Origin: Anaerolineae bacterium
GTDB taxonomy: Bacteria; Chloroflexota; Anaerolineae; Aggregatilineales; Aggregatilineaceae
Direction of reading: 5' to 3'
Length of the DNA stretch: 7,476 nucleotides
NCBI GenBank assembly: GCA_016929355.1
Contig: JAFGJA010000306.1
Coordinates: 1 to 7,476 of the forward strand
Below the pieces are notes generated by a model that saw nothing but the letters and a program-made list of their open reading frames with translations, had not been told where the DNA came from and made no database searches. Of this stretch, positions 1-5,417 are shown in pieces (the stretch's first letter is position 1; each line of letters opens with the position of its first letter). The translations under genes and the position numbers were made by a program.

Positions 1-48
1 CATGAAGGGCTGGCAGACGTACTGCGCAAGCATCTGGCGACGGAATAA
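1..48 (+). CDS. C-terminal end of an unidentified protein (partial)
   Basis: An open frame enters from the left edge and ends at TAA 46-48. The 15 visible residues read HEGLADVLRKHLATE, which would fit an amphipathic C-terminal helix. That is too little to name a family. The frame is believable because its codon use is GC-rich like the other genes here and because the sequence turns non-coding and repetitive just after the stop. It could still be a chance open frame. Confidence 0.5.
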   Translation, partial: HEGLADVLRKHLATE

Positions 49-71
49 CGGGAACATTTCACAAAAGTTCA

Positions 72-159
72 GGAGGGGAGCACCCATGTGTGCTCCTCGT
101 CGCGCAGCGCACGACACGCAGCACAGCCACGCCGGGCGGACACGCTGGTCCGCCCCTAC
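72..159. repeat. Double stem-loop dispersed repeat, copy 1
   Basis: Two perfect hairpins with 6-nt loops. Stem 1 is GGAGCAC 77-83 with GTGCTCC 90-96, loop CCATGT. Stem 2 is GGGCGGAC 134-141 with GTCCGCCC 148-155, loop ACGCTG, followed by CTAC. The 37 bases between them can form a weaker hairpin (GTCG/CGAC). The same arrangement recurs at 7258-7310 with loops of nearly the same sequence, so this is one member of a dispersed family. There is no T-run after either hairpin, so it is not an obvious intrinsic terminator. Such GTAGGGGCG-type elements are, in my recollection, common between genes in Chloroflexota and Cyanobacteria. Confidence 0.75.
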
Positions 160-236
160 CTCAACATAAACTAATTTGACTGAAGTTATGCATTTTTTGG
201 TCTTGATCGTTCCTCTGCAAATGAATCCAAGTTGTC

Positions 237-300
237 AGTTATTAGTTTTCAGCAAACCCTGAACCCTTCGCTAGCGCTTGACAAGACATTACTAATAACT
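237..300. repeat. 10-bp perfect inverted repeat around the orphan promoter
   Basis: AGTTATTAGT at 237-246 is the exact reverse complement of ACTAATAACT at 291-300, with 44 bases between. The right arm fills the last 10 bases of the spacer between the -35 and -10 boxes of the promoter at 278-306; the left arm lies about 32 bases upstream of the -35 box. This layout would suit a regulator that binds both half-sites and loops the DNA. The region is AT-rich, so a chance match is possible. Confidence 0.4.
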
Positions 301-306
301 TATAAC
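278..306 (+). promoter_or_regulatory. Strong sigma-70-type promoter, orphan
   Basis: TTGACA at 278-283 is a perfect -35 box. After a 17-base spacer comes TATAAC at 301-306, five of six for the -10 consensus. Transcription would start near 313 and run rightwards. The nearest start codon is at 591, so the transcript would either have a leader of about 280 bases or be a separate small RNA. The leader contains a 6-bp hairpin at 400-417. Confidence 0.55.
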
Positions 307-519
307 TTCTTGTTCCTGATAGAAGAGCCATCATTGCTCGAAACCGTCGAAAATCCCAAAGTGCATAACTTGAGTAATTTGAAATATCTCCCTGAACAAC
401 CGCCAACAACCTGGCGGGGGCTGGTGCGCGCCAAACATCTTACCAATCCTATTGATTTGCATTTTGCATAAAATAAACTACCCTCTAACGTATCCAAAAC
501 GCGATCATACTTCTGTACT

Positions 520-548
520 ATGACGGCGGGCCACAAATCGGGTACAAT
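520..548 (+). promoter_or_regulatory. Probable proximal promoter of the gene at 591
   Basis: ATGACG at 520-525 (four of six for -35), a 17-base spacer, then TACAAT at 543-548 (five of six for -10). The expected transcription start near 555 gives a leader of about 35 bases before ATG 591. The ribosome-binding site is poor: only GAGA at 577-580. Confidence 0.45.
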
Positions 549-590
549 AGAGCATGTGGGTCTACCTAGTGAACGCGAGAAAATCACATC

Positions 591-1433
591 ATGTCTTTTA
601 TCCTGATCGGTCTTATTGCGTTTTTGTTGGGCGTGAGTGTCACGGCATGGTTTTTGTTCGGCAACCGGATGCGGATGGGCATCCCCGCCCATGCGAGCAT
701 TGACGATGACTTTACCACGCTTGATAAGTTCTGGGCCACGCTCTGCATCGGCGATGCGCGCGTCGAACTGATCGACGACGCCAGCGCGCGGGGCGGCAAA
801 TTTGCGCGGACGGTGGTCAATCAGGCCGCAGATGATCAACTGGCGCTGGCGCAAATCGACGATTACATCTACCGCCCGATGGCCGATTTCGCCTGGACGC
901 CGCCGCTTACACTGGAAACACGAATGCGGTTTTCGTCCAATCAGGGACCGGGGACAGTGGGCCTGTTTCTGTGGAATAATCCGATGGGTCTCGGCGCAGA
1001 ACTGGCCGATGTGCGCCCGATGAAGTGGATCGGGATGTATCGCGCATCACCAACCTCTGACTTTTCCGCATTGGGCGAAAAAACGGGTCTGCGCGCCACC
1101 GTCTTAAACGGCTCATGGTTCAATCTGTTTGCGTTGTTCATGCCCCTGTTTCCTAAACCACCGGTCTACGAAAAACCGCTTGATGGTCTCAAAGACTGGA
1201 CGGAATGGCATACCTTCCACATTGAGTGGCGCGCGCATCAGATCGTGATCACCATCGATGGCGACACGATGATCGATGCCCACGAACGGATCAAGGGACC
1301 GCTTGGTCTGGTGATCTGGTACGATAACAACCAACCGCATACGGGCAATAACAAGCTGGATTTATGTTACGATCCGGTCACGGAACCGGCCTATCTGGAT
1401 ATCGACTATTTGACGATCCAGCGCGGAGAATAA
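591..1433 (+). CDS. Membrane-anchored protein with concanavalin A-like domain
   Basis: The product has 280 residues. Residues 2-24 form a hydrophobic segment followed by NRMR, which fits an uncleaved N-terminal anchor, although cytoplasmic orientation cannot be excluded. Residues 36-278 resemble the concanavalin A-like lectin/glucanase fold (LamG, GH16 and related): an opening DDDFTTLDKFW, then ETRMRF and VGLFLWNN strands, then WHTFHIEWRAHQIVITIDG at 206-224, and a closing LDIDYLTIQ strand. The GH16 catalytic signature ExDxxE is not visible, so binding of a glycan or surface polymer is more likely than hydrolysis. The closing strand suggests that the natural C-terminus is present. The gene stands alone on the plus strand and converges on the minus-strand kinase operon. 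The domain assignment comes from sequence pattern only; the substrate is unknown. Confidence 0.75.
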   Translation: MSFILIGLIAFLLGVSVTAWFLFGNRMRMGIPAHASIDDDFTTLDKFWATLCIGDARVELIDDASARGGKFARTVVNQAADDQLALAQIDDYIYRPMADFAWTPPLTLETRMRFSSNQGPGTVGLFLWNNPMGLGAELADVRPMKWIGMYRASPTSDFSALGEKTGLRATVLNGSWFNLFALFMPLFPKPPVYEKPLDGLKDWTEWHTFHIEWRAHQIVITIDGDTMIDAHERIKGPLGLVIWYDNNQPHTGNNKLDLCYDPVTEPAYLDIDYLTIQRGE

Positions 1434-1557
1434 ACGCCGCTTGCGCATCCCCACCGCCGAGATCGTCCAGAAACGCATCGATCCAGATTTCGAAGCGCGG
1501 CACGCGATCCGGCGCTTGGTGATGCAGCGCCGCGAAGACTCGTTCGCGGGAATTCAT
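1434..1557 (-). pseudogene. Truncated 5' end of a URO-D-like (MtaA/CmuA family) gene
   Basis: Read on the minus strand, ATG 1557-1555 opens a frame beginning MNSRERVFAALHHQAPDRVP, continuing with FEIWIDAFLDDLGGGD. This is the typical N-terminus of uroporphyrinogen-decarboxylase-fold proteins (usually about 350 residues), which include cobalamin- or corrinoid-dependent methyltransferases and true HemE. Resemblance ends after about 41 residues, where the frame runs into the antisense of the neighbouring gene, and it stops at TGA 1380-1378 after 59 codons. The start lies 2 bases after the kinase stop, and AAGGA in the kinase 3' end could serve as its ribosome-binding site, so the intact gene was probably the third gene of the operon. 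No catalytic part remains, so a working enzyme is not expected. The family call rests on a short but characteristic motif; HemE itself is less likely than an MtaA/CmuA-like paralogue because of the FEIWID stretch. Confidence 0.7.
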
Positions 1558-1559
1558 GA

Positions 1560-3926
1560 TTACCCGTTATCCTTTGCAGTCCTGCCCTGAATACGCGCCG
1601 CGAGTTCTTCACTCAGGATCGGCAGTTCCACGAAAAAGGTGCTGCCCTGCCCCTCTGCGCTCTCCACCCAAACGCGGCCCCCATGCGCCTCGACCACCGC
1701 CTTGACCAGACTCAACCCTAAACCGGTCCCTTCGATGTCGGCGGTTTCAGCCGTGCGCACGCGGTAAAATTCCTGAAACAAGCGATCCTGCGCCGCTTGC
1801 GGAATCCCCAGGCCGGTATCCTGCACCTCGATCCGCGCCACCGCATCCTCATGACGCAGCCGCAGCGCAATCGCGCCACCATCGGGCGTATACTTGATCG
1901 CGTTACTGAGCAGATTACCAACCCCCTCGCGTATCTGGACCTGATCGCCCACCATGATCGGGAATTCATCCGGCAGATCGGCGGTGAAGGTGTGATGCTT
2001 CTGGGCAAAACCACCTTCGTTTTGCTCAATGACACGGGTGATTAACGCCAACAGATCGTAATCACGCATGGTGCTCATCCCGCGCCGCACCCGTTCCAGG
2101 TCCAGAATATCGTTGATGATCGTCAGCATACTTTCCGCCGCCGTATCCATCATCTCCAGAAACCGTTTATGGATTTGAGGCAGCGCCGCATTATCTTCAT
2201 ATTCATCTTTGATCAGACTCACATAACCGATGATCACCGTGAGCGGATTCTTGAGATCGTGCGAAGCCATGCGGATCATGCGCGTTTTCAGATCACTGAG
2301 GTCTTGAATCTCCTGATGCTGCATTGCGTTGGCGATGATCGAGGAAGTCTGCCACGTAAACAGATCAAGCAACTCGCTGGTGGTGCGTGTCAGCCGGGCC
2401 GGTTCGTGCGCGATCAAAACGCCCAACGGGACGCCCTGCCACGTCAACGGCACAGCTAACCGGCTGTCTTCTTGTACGCGACTTTCGGCGTGCAGCGCGC
2501 GGATCGCCAATTTTTCGCTTCCGTCGTCAATGGCGGCGGCGGTGACAGTCGATTTGAAACGGCGCGTGCGGCTCTCCCACAGCAGGTATTCCACCGAGTC
2601 ACAGCTTAAAATGCGCTGCATGTCATTCGCAATACCCGGCAAAATGCTTTCCAGGCTCAGGCGTTGGCTGGAAGCGGTCACAATGCTGCCGAGCAAAAGT
2701 TCGGCCTGCTGGCGGCGTTCAATTTCCTGGCGCGTATGCAAGACCAGAATCATCGGGGCCGGGAGAACCAGCGCCAACGCGGGGTGAAACAGGTCAAGAA
2801 CCTCGTGGCGCAGCGTGAAGTTTAAAAATGTCCCCAAAAACCAGAGAAACACCAGCCCCAACAGCGCCCCGGTCATAACATACCAGCAGCGCCGCAGCAG
2901 GTGGTAGATCAGGCTCGATCCCAACGCAAACAGGATGATGAAGACCAGTTGTGAGAGCGGGTTTTGCGAATACAGCATCACACCTTGCAGCAGCGATTCG
3001 ATGATATTGGCGTGAATCTCCACCCCGGCCATCTGCCCGCCCTGCAAGCCCACCGGCACTTGATAGGTGTCATCCGGCGTGACGTGGTTCATCAACCCCA
3101 CCAGCACAATTTTATCGTTAAAGACTGCCGGATCGACGCGCCCTTCGATCACGTCCAGGAAAGAATAGGTCGGAAAGGTGTTTTCGCCAGAGCCGCCCCA
3201 ATAGTTGATCAGCATCCGGCCCGTATCATCCACCGGAACCCGGCGCGAATTCGCCAACGTGAGCGTGTCATCATCATAGACCACGACCTGATCAAAGGCG
3301 TCGGCAGGGATGCGCAGATAGGTGAGATAAATCACGATGCCGAATGAGAGACTTGACTCATCGCCGGATCGGATGCGCGTGGGCTGCCAACGCACCGCAC
3401 CATCGGCATCGGGAAAAGCGTTGGTGTGACCGAGCGCCGTCGCTGCCGCCGCGAGCGTATCCGTTGGCGTGAGCAGCGCAACATAATTAGGCGTAGCATC
3501 GGTCAAAACGGGGTCACGCTGCGCGCCAACCACCGACATCACCACGCGCGTCCGGGCCTCGGTTGCGGTACGCGCCGCCATGATCGCCTCGGCTAAGATT
3601 GCGTCTTCGCCGGTGGTGTGCTGAAACAGCAAATCAAACGCAATGACCCGCGCGCCGCCAGCGCTGGCAATCTGCACCAGTTCGGCATGAAGATCGCGCG
3701 ACCACCCGCCCACCGCGCCATACGTATCCAGGCTGGCGCGATCTGCCGCGACGATCACGATCTCATCGGTTGTTTCACGCGACACAAAAAAGACATTCGT
3801 CAGGCGCAGGCGCGTCTGCACAAACAGATCGGACCACCACAACAACAGGACCAACACCGCGACCCCGATCCCAACCCAGACCGGGCGTACCCAGGTACGG
3901 TAGCCCGGTATCTGAATCTCGGCCAT
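1560..3926 (-). CDS. CHASE2-GAF sensor histidine kinase
   Basis: The 788-residue product is a membrane sensor kinase. Helix 1 (about 14-31) leads into an extracytoplasmic CHASE2 domain (about 35-320), with IVIVAADRASLD, ARVIAFDLLF, NAFPDADGAVRW, DKIVLVG and GVEIHAN as typical landmarks. Three further membrane helices lie at about 323-344, 348-370 and 378-396. A GAF-like domain follows (about 412-535), then a HisKA domain with SHDLKNP (phospho-acceptor His556). The HATPase_c domain shows the N box NLLSNAIKY (671-679), the G1 box DTGLGIP (703-709), an F box LFQEFYR, and the G2 box GTGLGL (733-738). All catalytic motifs are intact. There is no receiver or PAS domain, and no response regulator gene is in view. 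The open frame extends 99 codons upstream, but that part is arginine-rich and lies inside the FecR gene, so I start at ATG 3926-3924, 40 bases after the FecR stop. The ligand is unknown. Confidence 0.9.
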   Translation of the reverse strand: MAEIQIPGYRTWVRPVWVGIGVAVLVLLLWWSDLFVQTRLRLTNVFFVSRETTDEIVIVAADRASLDTYGAVGGWSRDLHAELVQIASAGGARVIAFDLLFQHTTGEDAILAEAIMAARTATEARTRVVMSVVGAQRDPVLTDATPNYVALLTPTDTLAAAATALGHTNAFPDADGAVRWQPTRIRSGDESSLSFGIVIYLTYLRIPADAFDQVVVYDDDTLTLANSRRVPVDDTGRMLINYWGGSGENTFPTYSFLDVIEGRVDPAVFNDKIVLVGLMNHVTPDDTYQVPVGLQGGQMAGVEIHANIIESLLQGVMLYSQNPLSQLVFIILFALGSSLIYHLLRRCWYVMTGALLGLVFLWFLGTFLNFTLRHEVLDLFHPALALVLPAPMILVLHTRQEIERRQQAELLLGSIVTASSQRLSLESILPGIANDMQRILSCDSVEYLLWESRTRRFKSTVTAAAIDDGSEKLAIRALHAESRVQEDSRLAVPLTWQGVPLGVLIAHEPARLTRTTSELLDLFTWQTSSIIANAMQHQEIQDLSDLKTRMIRMASHDLKNPLTVIIGYVSLIKDEYEDNAALPQIHKRFLEMMDTAAESMLTIINDILDLERVRRGMSTMRDYDLLALITRVIEQNEGGFAQKHHTFTADLPDEFPIMVGDQVQIREGVGNLLSNAIKYTPDGGAIALRLRHEDAVARIEVQDTGLGIPQAAQDRLFQEFYRVRTAETADIEGTGLGLSLVKAVVEAHGGRVWVESAEGQGSTFFVELPILSEELAARIQGRTAKDNG

Positions 3927-3966
3927 AGACCGTTCGGCAGTTTGCGTTTGCAGGTCGCGCGGCGGC

Positions 3967-5229
3967 TTATTCGCCGGAATCGGTGTTGGTTTCATCCGCC
4001 GCTTCATCCGCTGCCTCGTCTGGGGCATCATCCGGCGCGGGCGTGGGGAGCTGCGGCACTTCGTCCGCCGGGACAACGCCAATAAACCCAATATCGGTAT
4101 TGACCTGCACCAGGAACGTCGCAATCCACGCATTGAGTTCATCTTCAGTGCGAATCCGCAGCCAGCTCGAATCCGCGTTACGCCCGATGATCGCCACCGC
4201 ATCACCCGCAAATAACAGCCCAACTTTTTCGTATTTTTCGCCGGGACCGGCGCGCAAATTGGCGGTTTCGTAAGCGATCAACCCGACAATCTCGGTTTCG
4301 CCAAACAGCCCATAGCGCGTGGCATCTTCCAGCCGATCAAGACCATACACCGCCAGCCCACCGGGACAGGTGTCATCGCCAACGGCGATCTCCAACCCGG
4401 CGGCGGCCACCCACCCGTAGCCACTGCGGAACGGAATCCTATACCAGGCGTTATCTTCGGTTGTGCCGATCATGCTGGCGATAGACGCCGGAGCTATCGA
4501 GCCAACCACTTCTTGATCCAGGCCCGGCCCCAACCGCACATTCAACCGCACATCCGCCGCAGTCATGATCGAACCCGGACACCCATCCAGCGCGGTATCA
4601 AGTTCTTCGAACGTCGTCGCGGGCACAACATCACTGATCGGGCGGCCCACTTCGGAACGAATCCCAAAATCGGGCGGCACTTCGGCCTCGGTCCCGCTAT
4701 CCGTCGCGGCAACCAGCCCTTCATGGGTCAACAGTGCGGAACGGCCATCATCTTCCACCCGCACAGAGAAATTCGTCCCGCGCACGGTCATCGCCACCCC
4801 CGGCGTCAGCACTTCATACGATGATCCCGCATCGAGCAAACGGCCAAACTGCTGCCGCGTGATCCCTAACAAAACCTCAATGGTGAGGTTAAATTGATCG
4901 CCCGACCCTTCATATTGCACCAGACACACCTCGGTATTCGGATCAAGATCAACCGTACTCCCGTCCGTAAAGAACGTAATGCGCGCCGTACCACTCGCGT
5001 CGGTGCGGATCATATCCCCCTGACCGACCAGGGTTTCAACTTTGACCGGAACCCAGGTCGTCGTATCCACGCGCTTAACCTCCACCCCGGCGGTAAGCAC
5101 TTCCATTGAGGCCACGAGTTCAGCCGAATCCTGCGCCATAACAACGGCCACGGCTGAACCGACCAGCGCTACAATTAACATAACAATCACACCGGGCAGC
5201 ATACCCCGGCGCAAAGCGATTATCTTCAT
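3967..5229 (-). CDS. Secreted FecR-domain protein with two SH3b domains
   Basis: The product has 420 residues. A basic start (MKIIALRRG) and hydrophobic stretch at 11-31 ending VVMA before QDS form a signal peptide or an N-terminal anchor. Residues about 60-175 are a FecR domain: LVGQGDMIRTDASGTARITF, then TPGVAMTVRGTNFSV at 142-156, the family hallmark. Two bacterial SH3 (SH3b) domains follow: about 224-281 (VRLNVRLGPG, WYRI, GYGWV) and about 321-375 (ANLRAGPG, WLRI, AWI). SH3b domains commonly bind cell-wall material. The tail (388-420) is proline-poor to acidic, with DEAADEAADE-type repeats. No sigma factor or TonB receptor is nearby, so the classical iron-citrate FecR role is unlikely. 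I chose ATG 5229-5227 because GGGAGAGG lies 5 bases upstream; the longer frame from TTG 5244 would start inside that site. It is first in the operon with the kinase and probably senses or transmits envelope state. Confidence 0.87.
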   Translation of the reverse strand: MKIIALRRGMLPGVIVMLIVALVGSAVAVVMAQDSAELVASMEVLTAGVEVKRVDTTTWVPVKVETLVGQGDMIRTDASGTARITFFTDGSTVDLDPNTEVCLVQYEGSGDQFNLTIEVLLGITRQQFGRLLDAGSSYEVLTPGVAMTVRGTNFSVRVEDDGRSALLTHEGLVAATDSGTEAEVPPDFGIRSEVGRPISDVVPATTFEELDTALDGCPGSIMTAADVRLNVRLGPGLDQEVVGSIAPASIASMIGTTEDNAWYRIPFRSGYGWVAAAGLEIAVGDDTCPGGLAVYGLDRLEDATRYGLFGETEIVGLIAYETANLRAGPGEKYEKVGLLFAGDAVAIIGRNADSSWLRIRTEDELNAWIATFLVQVNTDIGFIGVVPADEVPQLPTPAPDDAPDEAADEAADETNTDSGE

Positions 5230-5234
5230 GATTT

Positions 5235-5242
5235 CCTCTCCC
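5235..5242 (-). promoter_or_regulatory. Ribosome-binding site deciding the FecR start
   Basis: On the minus strand GGGAGAGG lies 5 bases before ATG 5229-5227. It overlaps the alternative TTG start at 5244-5242, which supports translation from 5229. Confidence 0.75.
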
Positions 5243-5257
5243 AAAACGAATACAAAA

Positions 5258-5270
5258 TAAGGTCACCTTA
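5258..5270. promoter_or_regulatory. 13-bp palindrome, candidate operator
   Basis: TAAGGT-C-ACCTTA is a perfect palindrome around a single central base. It lies between the two divergent genes, 28 bases upstream of the FecR start and just downstream of the proposed -10 box at 5275-5280, so a bound regulator would cover the expected transcription start. The regulator is unknown. Confidence 0.4.
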
Positions 5271-5274
5271 AGAA

Positions 5275-5302
5275 ATGTTAGGGCATTGTCGGCAGCCGTA
5301 AA
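5275..5302 (-). promoter_or_regulatory. Possible promoter of the FecR-kinase operon
   Basis: On the minus strand TTTACG (5302-5297, four of six for -35) is followed after 16 bases by TAACAT (5280-5275, four of six for -10). The match is modest. A perfect TATAAT also exists on the minus strand at about 5332-5327 but lacks a good -35 box. Confidence 0.3.
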
Positions 5303-5313
5303 CAGGTCATAAT
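5286..5313 (+). promoter_or_regulatory. Possible promoter of the ABC exporter gene
   Basis: TTGTCG at 5286-5291 (four of six), 16 bases, then CATAAT at 5308-5313 (five of six). It overlaps the opposing promoter at 5275-5302, so polymerase binding to one could exclude the other. A second possible -10 box, TATAAT at 5378-5383, lies nearer to the start codon but has no clear -35 box. Confidence 0.35.
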
Positions 5314-5405
5314 AAGTGAGAAAAATTATAAAAATCCGCGCAAGAATGCGACCAAGCATCTTTCATAGTCGTAATCTTATAATGGATCAAACTGTCAATC
5401 AGCTA

Positions 5406-5410
5406 AAGGA
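5406..5410 (+). promoter_or_regulatory. Ribosome-binding site deciding the ABC exporter start
   Basis: AAGGA lies 7 bases before ATG 5418-5420. The upstream in-frame candidates (GTG 5316, ATG 5346, ATG 5382) have no comparable site. Confidence 0.7.
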
Positions 5411-5417
5411 TACTGTG

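Larger units (their letters stand above)
49..590. other. Intergenic region with repeat, orphan promoter and AT-rich section
   Basis: No convincing gene is present. Bases 72-159 hold a double stem-loop repeat. Bases 181-480 are AT-rich (about 40% GC by hand count, 121 of 300, against roughly 60% in the adjacent gene). They contain a strong promoter match at 278-306, a 10-bp inverted repeat at 237-246 and 291-300, and a 6-bp hairpin at 400-417 (CCGCCA/TGGCGG, 6-nt loop). A second promoter match lies at 520-548, just upstream of the gene at 591. A 79-codon frame at 232-471 starts only with TTG, has no visible ribosome-binding site and spans the promoter, so I do not call it. Confidence 0.7.

Noticed and set aside
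72..159. CRISPR array or tRNA-like structure in the left repeat
   Set aside because: There are only two different hairpins, with no regular repeat-spacer pattern and no tRNA arms or CCA end.
232..471. 79-codon plus-strand frame in the left intergenic region
   Set aside because: Starts only with TTG, has no ribosome-binding site, spans a strong promoter and gives a product I cannot relate to any family.
300..854. 184-codon minus-strand frame
   Set aside because: Its start and first third are antisense to the concanavalin A-like gene, and the rest enters AT-rich non-coding DNA with no recognisable domain.
4000..4060. Simple-repeat expansion in the FecR gene
   Set aside because: It encodes the acidic DEAADEAADE tail in frame; short acidic low-complexity tails are ordinary for exported proteins.
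3927..4223. 99-codon N-terminal extension of the kinase
   Set aside because: Arginine-rich, without family resemblance, and lies inside the FecR gene in another frame; ATG 3926 gives a normal anchor-CHASE2 start.
5316..5417. 34-codon N-terminal extension of the ABC exporter
   Set aside because: Begins at GTG close to a predicted transcription start; the only good ribosome-binding site precedes ATG 5418, where family resemblance also begins.
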